A DNA stretch of 64,000 bases from Brevibacterium siliguriense (GCF_900105315.1 NZ_LT629766.1:62001-126000), one strand, 5' to 3'; shown: positions 8,517-17,769, counted from the stretch's first letter. Numbers and translations are program-made. The notes: generated by a model from the letters alone, not told the origin.

Positions 8517-9363
8517 GACCGAACCTTTCCTCGGCCTGCCAGAAGAACACGAAGCCGATGATGAAGATGCCGAATGCCCAGATGGCCAGGTGCCAGAAGT
8601 AGTCGTAGGGAACGACTCCGTCCTTCATGAGGATGCCGCGAGCGATCGACAGCACGTTGTTGATCGGCTGCCAATCGGCGAAGGGCTGCAGGGACGGGTC
8701 GATCTTGTCGACCATGACCTTGAGGTCGAAGAAGACACCCGAGGTGTAGAAGATCATTCGGGAGATGAACGGGGTGACCTGGGAGAGGTCCCGGAAGTGG
8801 ACCGTCGCGCGGGCGAAGATGAACGCCACACCCTGGTTGAAGACCCAGAACAGGAAGACCAGCGGGATGAAGAGGAACCAATCCCAATCAGGACGCGCGC
8901 CGAAGATGATGACGATGAGCGCCATGAAGAGGAGGGTGGGGATGAAGTCGAGCAGGTTTTGGAACACCTTGGCAATCGGCAGGACAATGCGCGGGAACGG
9001 CAGCGATTGGACGAGTGAGGCATTCGAGATGATTGACTTCGCACCCCCGTTCATCGAGGTGTTGAAGAACTCGAGGATGAAGACGCCGATGACGACGAAT
9101 GGCGCGAAGTCCGGCGGTCGAGCCGTGGCACCCTGCATGATGACGCCGAAGACGGTGCCGTAGATCAGAGCCGAGAATGATGGGCGCAGCAGCACCCAGG
9201 CCATGCCGAGGCGGTTGCGCTCGTTCTCGGACTGCATCCGGTACTTCGCAAGCGTGTACGTGAAGTCGCTTCGATTGAGAAGCTGTTTGACGTACTGGGG
9301 CAGAGACGGCCGTCCACCCACTCTCTCGAGTCCGTGCTCGGCAGCAAGCCTGGCCATATCCAT
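8506..9363 (-). CDS. ABC-2 type permease, TagG/Wzm type polysaccharide exporter
   Basis: A 285-residue membrane protein. After an amphipathic N-terminus (residues 1-60) with the RYRMQSENERNRLGMAWVLLRP-like membrane entry of the family come about six hydrophobic segments. The C-terminus FFWQAEERFGRDE is also typical of TagG/Wzm permeases. It forms the membrane channel for the ATPase encoded immediately downstream, whose start it overlaps by 11 bases. The start is ATG at 9363; a second ATG two codons later is possible. Role: export of an undecaprenyl-linked cell-wall polysaccharide. Confidence 0.87.
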   Translation of the reverse strand: MDMARLAAEHGLERVGGRPSLPQYVKQLLNRSDFTYTLAKYRMQSENERNRLGMAWVLLRPSFSALIYGTVFGVIMQGATARPPDFAPFVVIGVFILEFFNTSMNGGAKSIISNASLVQSLPFPRIVLPIAKVFQNLLDFIPTLLFMALIVIIFGARPDWDWFLFIPLVFLFWVFNQGVAFIFARATVHFRDLSQVTPFISRMIFYTSGVFFDLKVMVDKIDPSLQPFADWQPINNVLSIARGILMKDGVVPYDYFWHLAIWAFGIFIIGFVFFWQAEERFGRDE

Positions 9364-9434
9364 GAACAGAAAATTCTCTCGTCGGCGACTGGGGATAGAA
9401 CAGAAAGAGTCTACGGGATGACACTAGCGCAGAC

Positions 9435-10747
9435 TCACAGTCGGCTGTGAGCCTTGAAGTCGAAGTCGGGGTCCGCGATCTGGGCCCGCGTCGGAATATT
9501 TTTACCGCCGAGTACGCGTCGGGCGGCCGCCTGCATCGGCGGCCAGTTGAACGTCTCGACACCGACGAGCTTGGACTCCGGGGCAGGTCCGTCGAAATGG
9601 AAGACCTGGAATTTCGCTCCGCTGGGGTCGCGACGGATGATCGTGTTGTCGGCATCAGGGCTCGTCAGGCCCGCCGTGAACACCTTCTCCGGGCCTTGGA
9701 AGCTCCAGTGCCAGGGGACCTCCGACCAGACCCTCGGACCCTTTTCCGACCCAACTTCTGAAGCGGTTCCTGGGGCGTTTTCGCCATCGTTCGAAGCCGC
9801 TCCCGCGTCCTCGCTGAGGAGTTCGGCGAGGAATTTTCCGTGGCTTTCGGCCACCGGCTCACAGGCCCAGGGGTGGTTGAGCGCATAGGGCCCGACGGTG
9901 ACGATGGCACAGTCGCCGGCAGCGAAGACACCCGGATGAGATGTTGCCAAACTCTCATCCACATCCCACGCATGAGCGGGTCGGTGACCGTCGATCGGGA
10001 GCAGCCGAGGGCGAGCCCCGACGCTGGTGATGAATAGGTCGTGAACATCCTCGGCGATGTCGTCCGGACTCGAGATGTGGGTGACGAATTCGACTCCGGC
10101 GGCCTTGTGCTTCTCGAACAGCGCCTGCCGCATGGGTGCGGAGAGCTGCTTGCGCAGGGGCTCGTCCCGCGAAGGTACACCGTGGCGTGGTGTCCGGCAG
10201 CCACCGCCGAGGAGGCCACTTCCATTCCGAGATAACCGGAGCCCAGCACCCCGACGTTGAGGGCTTCAGTCGCGTTGGTCACACGCTTGAGGATCCATTC
10301 GGCGTCGGCGAGGTCATAGACCGGCAGGGCATCCGGGTAGTCGGGAACCTCCGGACGGTTGGCTTCCATCCCGGTGGCGAGGATGCAGTGGGTGAAGTCG
10401 ATGGACTCCCCAGAAGCCAGGTGGATGGTGCCGGCGATGGCGTGGTGGTTCGCCAGCCGGTGGGGGTGTCGCTGTGTCTCAGCGGTGTAGCGGGACTCCG
10501 CTGCCGCCTCGGCGAGGGTGATCTCTTCCGCCCGGTCGCGCACGAAGGTGATGTGCTCAGTCGATTCGAGGTGATACGGCAGGTGGTGGCGGGAGCCATC
10601 GAAGAGATGCTTCGACAGCGGCGGCCGCTCACAGGTCTCGCCGGCCTGGGGGTCGATGACGGTGACGGCCTGACCGCGCGCGTTCAGCTCCCGCGCCGCG
10701 GTCGTGCCGGCCAGTCCCGCACCGATGATGACGATCCGCTTGCTCAT
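9435..10747 (-). pseudogene. FAD-dependent NAD(P)H oxidoreductase (ferredoxin-reductase-like), frameshifted
   Basis: The first frame begins at ATG 10747 with the dinucleotide-binding GAGLAG (residues 9-14) and the second Rossmann motif GVLGSGYLGMEVASS, then loses homology-like sequence after HATVYLRG. The continuing frame (open from before 10133 to 9435) supplies EPLRKQLSAPMRQAL and the FAD motif GVFAAGDCA. The break maps to a CCC run at 10166-10168 (GGG in the sense strand). One missing base there would rejoin the two parts into about 437 residues. It is either a recent frameshift mutation or a sequencing error in a short G run. Intact homologues oxidise NAD(P)H to reduce ferredoxin, rubredoxin or similar partners. 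Confidence 0.8.
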
Positions 10748-10761
10748 ACCTCCATGCTAAT

Positions 10762-10812
10762 CCTCGCCGAGTCGGTCGGAACGTTCGGAACCGTCCGACC
10801 GACTCGGCGAGG
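10762..10812. terminator. Long hairpin between the oxidoreductase and PPOX-type genes
   Basis: Arms at 10762-10783 and 10791-10812 pair over about 19 consecutive bases around a short loop (ttcggaa). It lies downstream of the minus-strand PPOX-type gene and just upstream of the oxidoreductase start, so it probably terminates the former. No clear T-run follows. The outer part of each arm is CCTCGCCGAG / CTCGGCGAGG, a variant of the 14-bp motif iterated across the window. Confidence 0.55.
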
Positions 10813-10843
10813 TGTCGACTCGGCTCTGCGGGGAGGAGCCGGT

Positions 10844-11611
10844 TCAGAGTTCGGTCGTCGAGCTTCCGCTGTCTGGCCGCTGTCCGGTGACTTTCGCCTT
10901 GACGATCTGGACGAGTCCTGCGACCTTGCCGCCCTTGAGACCCCAGTGCTGTGCGGAGTCCGAGGTGACCTTGATGAGCCCCAGGGTCGAGTCGTCGCGC
11001 CCGTCGAACCACGTCGCGGCGTCATCGTTCCACAGTTCGTCTCTCTTGCTCTGATCATCGACGAAGTCGATGCGTCCGGCCACGGAGAGCCAGTTTCCCG
11101 CTTCGGAGACCGTGACGTTGACATTCGGATTGTGTTTGAGGGCCTTGGCCTGATCCCCGTCGAGGCCGATGAAGAACCAGATGTCGGCGTCGTCCGTGAC
11201 CTGCTGAGGCACCATCGGGTGAGCGAGCAGCTTCCCGTCGTCCAGCGCGGTCGTGAGCATGACATAGCCGCTGCCGCGCAGGATCCTGATGACCTCTTTC
11301 TGATCGAGATCATCGCTCGCTGCCGTTCGTCTGCGGGTTCGTCCGGCGGACAAGTCGGGATCGGTGCCGATGACGGATGCGGACTCGTCGACAGCCGTGT
11401 GCGAACCGTCGGGGTTGCGATAGAGGTTCGCGCCTTGGCTGGCGGCGACGTCCTTCGCTCTGGCTTCGACGTCCTCCTCGTTGTATCCGCCCTTTTCGCC
11501 CGGGGCGATGTTCGAGGTTCCGGCGAACTTCTCGGTGGTCTCGTCGAGAACTGCGGCGGCGTCTCGGGCCTTCTCTTCGCCGCGGCTTTCGGTGTTCTTG
11601 TCTCTGTTCAT
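10844..11611 (-). CDS. Pyridoxamine 5'-phosphate oxidase-fold general stress protein
   Basis: From the ATG at 11611 the protein is 255 residues: an acidic, probably disordered N-terminal ~95 residues, then a split-barrel flavin-binding domain (VIRILRGSGYVMLTTALDDGKLLAHPM to ...WGLKGGKVAGLVQIVKAKVTG). This resembles the general stress protein 26/PPOX family, which binds FMN or F420. The start is chosen because GAGGGGGAAG lies 6-14 bases upstream; an earlier start 12 codons up has no such site. The reaction is unknown; proteins of this sort are often induced by stress. A terminator-like hairpin follows at 10762-10812. Confidence 0.8.
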   Translation of the reverse strand: MNRDKNTESRGEEKARDAAAVLDETTEKFAGTSNIAPGEKGGYNEEDVEARAKDVAASQGANLYRNPDGSHTAVDESASVIGTDPDLSAGRTRRRTAASDDLDQKEVIRILRGSGYVMLTTALDDGKLLAHPMVPQQVTDDADIWFFIGLDGDQAKALKHNPNVNVTVSEAGNWLSVAGRIDFVDDQSKRDELWNDDAATWFDGRDDSTLGLIKVTSDSAQHWGLKGGKVAGLVQIVKAKVTGQRPDSGSSTTEL

Positions 11612-11868
11612 CAGACTTCCCCCTCTTCGTCGGCGGTGGTTCGTCATTCTTGCATGCGATCGCGGTGCAGAACGCTGACTGACTCAACATGGTGGGCTTT
11701 CCCAGTCGGCGCACAGACGCGCCGCACCGAGGAGGCGGGCGCCCATGCTTCACGAAGAGGGGCCCGGCCTAAGGGGCCGGACACCGCGCCGATCGGAGTT
11801 CGTGTCGTAAGCGAATCGTTCCGGCAGCTCATTGCGTCCGTGGCCTGGCCGATGTCTAGACTGAAGGC

Positions 11869-12198
11869 ATGGATGAAGAAACGACCGTCACCGTCAACGA
11901 CATCCCCGAAGGGGCAGCCATCATCGACGTCCGCGAGGACGACGAGTGGGAGGCCGGGCACATCGAGGGTGCGATCCACGTGCCGCTGGGCGAACTGCCG
12001 AGCCGCCTCGACGACCTTCCTCTCGATGACGATATGTACGTCGTCTGCCGCACCGGCGGGCGCTCGAACCGGGCCGTGGCCTGGCTCAACCAGAACGGCT
12101 TCGACGCGTTCAATGTCGACGGCGGCATGGGGTCATGGAACCTCGATCACGGCAAGCCGATCGTCTCCGAGACCGGCGAAGAGCCCTGGGTGAAGTGA
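11869..12198 (+). CDS. Single-domain rhodanese-like protein
   Basis: A 109-residue rhodanese domain with IIDVREDDEWEAGHIEGA (about 18-35) and the catalytic loop CRTGGRS starting at C60. Single-domain rhodaneses carry persulfide on this cysteine and pass sulfur to acceptors such as thiosulfate, cyanide or biosynthetic partners in the cytoplasm. The six-residue active loop fits a sulfur rather than a phosphate substrate. It stands alone with a 230-base upstream gap and no obvious partner gene. Confidence 0.88.
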   Translation: MDEETTVTVNDIPEGAAIIDVREDDEWEAGHIEGAIHVPLGELPSRLDDLPLDDDMYVVCRTGGRSNRAVAWLNQNGFDAFNVDGGMGSWNLDHGKPIVSETGEEPWVK

Positions 12199-12336
12199 TC
12201 GCCTAGTCTCGTGAGGTTCGTCGACCTCTTTCCCCATTGACTCGACCGTCTGTACTGTCACAATGACGGACAGGCGGTCGAACTGATCCACATATGGCAG
12301 CCGTCTCCAGCGTCGGAACGAGGGGACAGCACACTC

Positions 12337-13314
12337 GTGGTGAACTTGATATCGAAACCGCTCGGTCGCAGCGAGCGGACTGTTCTTCTCTCCGTCATCG
12401 GGCTGCTCATCGTTGCCGTCATCGTGTTCGCGGTTTCGCCGGTAGTGTTCCGAGACGAGGAGCCGATCCCGGCGATGACTGTGGATTCCGGAGCAGATGT
12501 CGTCGACAATCTCTCCTCCAGGGGATGGGACTGCTTCGATTCGGACGGTGACGCCCACCTGCAGCGGTGCTTTGCGAATGAGTCCGACGAAGTGACCGCC
12601 TCGGTGTCGATCCTCTCCGATGATGACGCTGTAGCCATGATCAAGGCCGAGGCCACTGGCTCGGACAGTGATGCCATCTCCGACTCCTTGACCGCCGCGA
12701 CCGAGACGATGGACAAGGCGCTCCTCCCCGCCGGCGACGGGCGGATCAAGGGACTGATGTCCGGCAATGCCTTCGACGCGCGGGAGCTGCCCGGCGACGT
12801 AATGGTCGAAACCACCCCGAGCTCGGTCAAGGTTCTCAATGGCAAGGATGGTGGTGCTTCGGCAAATACCGTCTATCTGCCGAAGGCTCTCCCTTTGCCG
12901 GACCAGCTGGCATTCGGGCTCGAGAAGAAGGGTTTTGAGTGCCACGTCGAAGCCGGCGTCCAATGCGACTCGCAGATCGATAGCGTCGACGTAGCAGTCA
13001 GCCAGGATGTGCGGCCCGTCGATCCGAACTTGATCGAGGTGCGGCTCGGTCCTGTAGATGACACGACGAAAGGCAGCCAGTCGAAGGGGTCAAAGGTCAG
13101 AGAACAGATCGGCACGATTCTCGCTGACGATGCCGTTGGCCTCACCGATGCCGACGGCGCAGAGTTCCTCGCGCAGAACGCGAAGACAGGCTGCCGAGGC
13201 GACTTCGCCGGCTACGAAATGTCCATCGTAACCGGTGCTGACGATGCCAGCGGTTCAATCAGAATCGGATTCACTTCAGTGGTACCGGTAGCCACATCCG
13301 CTATCGAGTGGTGA
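12337..13314 (+). CDS. Membrane-anchored protein with duplicated cysteine-pair domain, function unknown
   Basis: I do not recognise this 325-residue protein. It starts at GTG 12337 after GGGGACA. Residues 16-38 form one strong membrane helix and the rest is predicted to lie outside the cell. The outer part looks duplicated. Near residue 60, SRGWDCFDSDGDAHLQRCF has a cysteine pair; near 195, KKGFECHVEAGVQCDSQ repeats the pattern of basic-Gly-aromatic-acidic-Cys followed by a second Cys. Each is followed by a short strand segment rich in V and S. Disulfide formation is plausible. There is a third pairable cysteine near the C-terminus (KTGCRGDF). No operon partner is evident. Confidence 0.7.
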   Translation: MVNLISKPLGRSERTVLLSVIGLLIVAVIVFAVSPVVFRDEEPIPAMTVDSGADVVDNLSSRGWDCFDSDGDAHLQRCFANESDEVTASVSILSDDDAVAMIKAEATGSDSDAISDSLTAATETMDKALLPAGDGRIKGLMSGNAFDARELPGDVMVETTPSSVKVLNGKDGGASANTVYLPKALPLPDQLAFGLEKKGFECHVEAGVQCDSQIDSVDVAVSQDVRPVDPNLIEVRLGPVDDTTKGSQSKGSKVREQIGTILADDAVGLTDADGAEFLAQNAKTGCRGDFAGYEMSIVTGADDASGSIRIGFTSVVPVATSAIEW

Positions 13315-13428
13315 AAGCGACGGTCTCACCGGTCCCGGCAATGGCGCTTCTGAGCTCCTGTACCGACTACAGCCAATGGGCGTTATCGTTGCACTGAAGT
13401 ACCAGGCTTTCGTGCGCAAGGGAGCGAC

Positions 13429-14673
13429 ATGCCACGCGACGTATACGCAGACATACAAGGCGCGATCCTGCGAGCGCCTACCAATGTTCATCGACTTCAG
13501 CAATTGACAAAAACACGTCCTGAAGGTCTGCATGAAGAAACAATCACTGACCTGCTGCTCAATGAAATGGTCGGCTCAGCGTACGAGGTTTCAGCTGATT
13601 GCCCACAATGCCTTTCAGCAGACTGCTCCGACTGGCACTCCTCACTTCCGCTGCAACCTCGAGGAGTCTTGGCCAAACCATTATCAAAGTACGAGGAGGG
13701 CGGCAATAAGAAGCACGGCGTCAAGCCAACAGGGACCGATTGGATTCTCGAGCTCAAGAAAGACGAAGTATCAATTCGAATGATGTTTCAAGCTAAGGCA
13801 TCACGGCTTCCAAGTTCGAGTAAGGAAGAACGCGGCCAGCTGAACGACCTCATAGAAGCTGCCGAGTTATACAACGCTGCACCCTTTTACATCATCTATC
13901 TACGACACTACCCAACACACACCAAGCTCACGACTGTGTGCCCTTACCGCACTTCGGCCGCCGACACTTCGATGCTGTTGCTGCCCGCTGAAACCGTCAG
14001 AGTTCTGTCCCACAATACTCCAGTCACTCAGTGGGCCGAGTTTGCACGCCCTCTATCTTGCCTAGGAGGGTGCCGCTGTCTTGGAACGAATGGGCACGGA
14101 ATCTACGATGCTGCATCTGGATTCGTCCAGAGCTTCCTACCAGAATACGAACCATTGCATTCGTTCGACAGAGAGTTGCCCGACGAATTAGCCGGGGTTT
14201 CAGCCGACGTACGGAGACAGGCTCTGTCAAGGGGCATGAACAGCAAATCGGAGTCGAAAGAACCTGGGGTCGATGCGATCTTTATCGCACGCCTTGGCAA
14301 ACCCAGAATCGATGAATACTACGACGAACGCGCAAGCGAGTGGGTCACCAGGCGAATCGGATTTCATGATGATTTCACCGACGACGAATGGCGAGAAGCT
14401 TCAAGGAAATATTGGAATGCCAGCGCGTCGAGAGCAGTTAACGTCAGATACGTCGTGGCAAGTGCCCACGGTGAAATCTATCGAATCTATCGAGTGCTTC
14501 ATCCAGACGGCGTTACTCGCCAGTCCGGAAACGGCGGAAAAATCGAGTTCCACGTAGATCAACTCGGCCATGACGATTCGAACTACTCAAAGGTCAAATC
14601 AGCCGCTGAGAAACGCCTGAGCGCTGTGGAGAGTACCCGCGCTCCCTTCGTCTACACCGACCTGCCGGAATAG
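13429..14673 (+). CDS. Low-GC orphan protein with possible PD-(D/E)XK nuclease-like N-terminal domain (DUF6615-like)
   Basis: The 414-residue protein has no clear named relative. Residues 30-150 carry LHEETITDLLL, then GTDWILEL, then MMFQAKASRL. The spaced E, GxDW and QAK resemble the DUF6615 pattern and a PD-(D/E)XK nuclease core (E...D...QxK). Cysteine groups CPQC and LSCLGGCRC may bind metal. The C-terminal ~200 residues are unrecognised. Base composition is near 50% GC by eye, with TTA, ATA and AAA codons that neighbours avoid, so lateral acquisition is likely. It stands alone between chromosomal genes. A nuclease or phage-defence role is inference only. Confidence 0.6.
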   Translation: MPRDVYADIQGAILRAPTNVHRLQQLTKTRPEGLHEETITDLLLNEMVGSAYEVSADCPQCLSADCSDWHSSLPLQPRGVLAKPLSKYEEGGNKKHGVKPTGTDWILELKKDEVSIRMMFQAKASRLPSSSKEERGQLNDLIEAAELYNAAPFYIIYLRHYPTHTKLTTVCPYRTSAADTSMLLLPAETVRVLSHNTPVTQWAEFARPLSCLGGCRCLGTNGHGIYDAASGFVQSFLPEYEPLHSFDRELPDELAGVSADVRRQALSRGMNSKSESKEPGVDAIFIARLGKPRIDEYYDERASEWVTRRIGFHDDFTDDEWREASRKYWNASASRAVNVRYVVASAHGEIYRIYRVLHPDGVTRQSGNGGKIEFHVDQLGHDDSNYSKVKSAAEKRLSAVESTRAPFVYTDLPE

Positions 14674-14788
14674 GGTCCTCTTGATCATCGGCAAGCCCAT
14701 CGCGAAGAAGGATCCTGGATGAAATGAGGACGACGAGCCAACATGCCTGACCGGCCCCCATTCCCCAACTATGACCACCTCACCCAGA

Positions 14789-16438
14789 CTAGTCAGTCTT
14801 TCTCGCAGCACCAGCCTCGGCGGGGTCGGGGATCTCATCCGGGCGGTACTTCGGCAGCCGGGAAGCCGGAACTGCTGCGATCAGGCTGATGCCGGCGAGG
14901 ATGAGGAAGCCGAGCTTGAGCGTGCGCAGTCGCTGCTGAGAATTCAGCTCGACGGCATGCTCGACCTGCTCCGGTGTCGCCGTCGTCCCGGCGAGGACCT
15001 CTCGCAGTTCATCGTTGCTCACGAAGTTCGCATTGTCGAGATCGACCTGGTCGACGAGTTCCGGCGGCAGATCGGGATGGTCATCGGCAGCAGATGTCAG
15101 ACCGGCTGAGAGCACCGTGACCAACAGCGCTCCCATCACCGCCGTGCCAACAGCCGATGCGAGGTTCTGCGCGGTGCCACGGATCGAACCGACGTCACCG
15201 GCCAGGTGCTTCGGCGCGGCCGTGACCAGGACATTGAACACCAGTGTCACCAACGCGCCCTGGCCGATGCCGAAGACGATGAGACCGAGGATCGTCGGCA
15301 GAGTCTCCCAATTGTTCGTCACGACGAAGGCCAGCCAGACGAGTGCCGCCGTCGTCAGCCCGAAGGAGAACAGTGCGATGGTGCGCGGCGAGTAGCGCTT
15401 GTAGAAGCGCACGATGAGGGTGGCGGTGACGAAGACAGTGAGGTTGAACGGCAGCATCGCCAACGAGGTGTCGAAGGGGGTGCGCCCCTGGACGACCTGG
15501 ATGTAGGTAGGCACCGTGAAGTTCACCGCCGCCTCCATCGCAACGATGACGAACATCGCGTAGACGGCGGCCCGTTCGCTGGGTCGGCCGAGCACGCTGA
15601 TGTCGACGAGCGGCACCTTGCCTGCCGCCTTCCGCCGCTTCGTCCAGACGAAGAACAGCTGCCCGAGGACCACGCCGACGACAATGAACACCGGCGCCGG
15701 TGACAGCCCCGCGATTGAGAACGGTGCCCCATCCTCGGCGCGGATGATCCCCCACCCGTTGAGGTTGTTGAACCCCAACGTCAGCAGAACAACTGCAGCA
15801 CCGATGAGCGCCGAGGCGACGAGGTCGATTCGAATGGAGGGATCGCCCTTGTCCGACTTCAACGTGAATGTCAGCGCGAAGACGATGACGGCCAGGCCCA
15901 GGGTGATGAAGAAGATCGGCCGCCATCCGACGAACGTGCCGAGGGTACCGCCGATGAGGAAGGCGCTCATCCCGGAGAAGGCACGTGCCGAACCGAGCGA
16001 GCCGACCGCTGCTGCCTGCTGCGCGCCCCGGTAGTTCTCCGCGATGAGGGCGACCAGGGCCGGCACGATGATCGCGGCGGCGGCCCCGGCGAGCAGCTGA
16101 CCGGTGATGACCCAGGTGACCGTCCGGGAGAAGATCATCAGCAGCGATGAGGCCGCGAAGACGACGAGGACGACGCGGAAGATGAGCACCCACCCGATCC
16201 GCTGTCCGAGCTTCGCACCGGTCATCACGAGCGCGGCCACGGCAAGGCCGTAGACGACGATCGTCGACGAGGCGACCGTGGGCGGAACACCGAAGTCCTC
16301 GACCATTCCCCCGAGCGAGATCGGCAGTGCGGCGACGTTGAACGACATGAGGACCTGGGCGAGGAAGAGTCCGATCATCGGCGCCCAGGATCTGCGCTCC
16401 TCGGCGAGGTCGTGCGGTGCGGTTTCGGCGCTCATCAT
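14789..16438 (-). CDS. MFS exporter, 14-helix DHA2 (EmrB/QacA) type
   Basis: From the ATG at 16438 the protein has 549 residues and about 14 hydrophobic segments, starting WAPMIGLFLAQVLMSFNVAALP. It has the DHA2-type central region and a long hydrophilic tail ending in RKTD. Such proteins expel drugs or other amphiphiles by proton antiport. The start overlaps the glutaminase stop (ATGA), with GGAAAGGAC upstream, so the two are one operon. The open frame continues upstream, but that part is only the complement-frame shadow of the glutaminase. Why a glutaminase and an exporter are coupled is unclear; export linked to acid or glutamate metabolism is possible. Confidence 0.86.
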   Translation of the reverse strand: MMSAETAPHDLAEERRSWAPMIGLFLAQVLMSFNVAALPISLGGMVEDFGVPPTVASSTIVVYGLAVAALVMTGAKLGQRIGWVLIFRVVLVVFAASSLLMIFSRTVTWVITGQLLAGAAAAIIVPALVALIAENYRGAQQAAAVGSLGSARAFSGMSAFLIGGTLGTFVGWRPIFFITLGLAVIVFALTFTLKSDKGDPSIRIDLVASALIGAAVVLLTLGFNNLNGWGIIRAEDGAPFSIAGLSPAPVFIVVGVVLGQLFFVWTKRRKAAGKVPLVDISVLGRPSERAAVYAMFVIVAMEAAVNFTVPTYIQVVQGRTPFDTSLAMLPFNLTVFVTATLIVRFYKRYSPRTIALFSFGLTTAALVWLAFVVTNNWETLPTILGLIVFGIGQGALVTLVFNVLVTAAPKHLAGDVGSIRGTAQNLASAVGTAVMGALLVTVLSAGLTSAADDHPDLPPELVDQVDLDNANFVSNDELREVLAGTTATPEQVEHAVELNSQQRLRTLKLGFLILAGISLIAAVPASRLPKYRPDEIPDPAEAGAARKTD

Positions 16439-17451
16439 TGTCCTTTCCCCGGGCGTTCGACGGCCGCGTTCGATGCGAAGAGATTCATGCCCAGGACTCT
16501 GGAGATGTGAAAACACGCGCGTTGACCGCGCACGCTGTTGCCCGCGGAGTCCAACCTCGGCGAAAAAGTGCCCAGCGCTCCCTTGCCTGGGGCGATGGCG
16601 ACGATGCCGCCTGCGACCCCGGATTTGGCGGGCAGTCCGATCTCGAAGAGCCATTCGCCGCTGTTTTCGTACATTCCACACGAGGCGAGCAGCGCGAGCG
16701 TGTCGCGGGCCACCTCGGCGGAGACGACCTGCCGACCGGTCAGCGGATTGATCCCACCGTCGGCCAGCGTCGCTCCCATCACCGCGAGATCGTGCGCGGT
16801 GACCAGCAGCGAGCACTGCCGGGTATAGATGTCGACGGTATCGAGCGGATCCGTGATGATCCTCCCATAGCTCTCGAGCAGACGAGCCAGGGCCTTGTTG
16901 CGCTGATTCGTCTTCATCTCCGATTCGTACACGCGACCGTCGAGGCGAAGCGGCCGACCAGCGAAACGGGAGAGCCCGGTTCGGATGTTCTCCCATTTCT
17001 CCGCCGAGGTGGCCCCGGGCATGAGCGCGGTCGTGGCGATGGCACCGGCATTGACCATCGAGTTCAACGGTTTGCCGTCGTTGAGTTCGATCGCCATCAC
17101 CGAGTTGAAAGCGAGTCCCGTGTTGTTGACGCCGACGCGTTCGTGGACGAGTTCGGAGCTGCGGGACTGACAGACGAGCGCGAAGACGAAGGCCTTGGAG
17201 ATCGACTGGATGGAGAACTCGATATCGACGTCTCCGGCTTCGTGCACGGCCCCGTCCGATTCGATGAGGCTGAGTCCGAACCATCGGGGATCCGCCTCGG
17301 CGAGGATCGGGATGTAGTCGGCGACCTCACCGTCATCGAGCCCCCGGTAACGTGTATGGATGTCTGCCAGTGTCGAATCGATGAAGCCGTCGGAGGGCAG
17401 GCCGCCGGTGGAAGCGCGCTGTCTGACCGATTCCTCGTCAGGCCTGGCCAT
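16435..17451 (-). CDS. glsA: Glutaminase
   Basis: This 338-residue protein belongs to the beta-lactamase-like serine glutaminases that convert glutamine to glutamate and ammonia. The S-x-x-K nucleophile motif is S83-I-S-K86 inside EFSIQSISKAF, and ELNDGKPLNSMVNAGAIA further on is another family hallmark. Family length is about 305-330, so it is full length with a slightly longer C-terminus. The ATG at 17451 is the first ATG of the frame. It is the first gene of a two-gene operon with the DHA2-type exporter. Ammonia release can support acid resistance, which is one possible reason for the pairing. Confidence 0.92.
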   Translation of the reverse strand: MARPDEESVRQRASTGGLPSDGFIDSTLADIHTRYRGLDDGEVADYIPILAEADPRWFGLSLIESDGAVHEAGDVDIEFSIQSISKAFVFALVCQSRSSELVHERVGVNNTGLAFNSVMAIELNDGKPLNSMVNAGAIATTALMPGATSAEKWENIRTGLSRFAGRPLRLDGRVYESEMKTNQRNKALARLLESYGRIITDPLDTVDIYTRQCSLLVTAHDLAVMGATLADGGINPLTGRQVVSAEVARDTLALLASCGMYENSGEWLFEIGLPAKSGVAGGIVAIAPGKGALGTFSPRLDSAGNSVRGQRACFHISRVLGMNLFASNAAVERPGKGQ

Positions 17452-17769
17452 CTCTGATCCTCGTCCCGTTCGTGTGTGGCAGCCTTTGGCACCCGTCCCC
17501 GGAGTGATTTCACTCTATCTCAGGGATATCATGTTGCACAGGTCTCTGACCAGGGATGATCACCGAAATTCCCAGGCGGCTGCCGTGTCCTTCGACCGCC
17601 GAGGCGAGCCGGCGGGCCGCGCCACGGGTGAGCATCGGCGGCCGAGCCCCCTTGCTCCGCTTCCACGATGGGTCTACCGTCGGCACCACGGATCACTGAC
17701 ATACCGTTCGTGATCCCCGACCCTCCGTCGAATGGCGTGAGCGAGTTCGACTCCGAAAGGAGACAAATC
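17452..17769. other. 318-base divergent intergenic region
   Basis: This region separates the glutaminase operon (leftward) from the small acidic protein (rightward). It should hold promoters for both, but I see no clear -35/-10 pair. It contains one copy of the iterated motif in the complementary orientation (ACCGCCGAGGCGAG, 17595-17608). No RNA gene or convincing coding sequence is visible. Confidence 0.5.

Noticed and set aside
10136..12193. A 685-codon open frame on the plus strand
   Set aside because: It lies antisense to the oxidoreductase and PPOX-type genes and ends over the rhodanese in another frame. Composition is Val/Arg/Gly-rich and no family motif is present; it is a high-GC shadow frame.
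16439..17284. Upstream extension of the DHA2-type exporter to 831 residues
   Set aside because: The extra 282 residues are Arg/Gly-rich and coincide with the glutaminase gene in another frame. The true start is the ATGA overlap at 16438.
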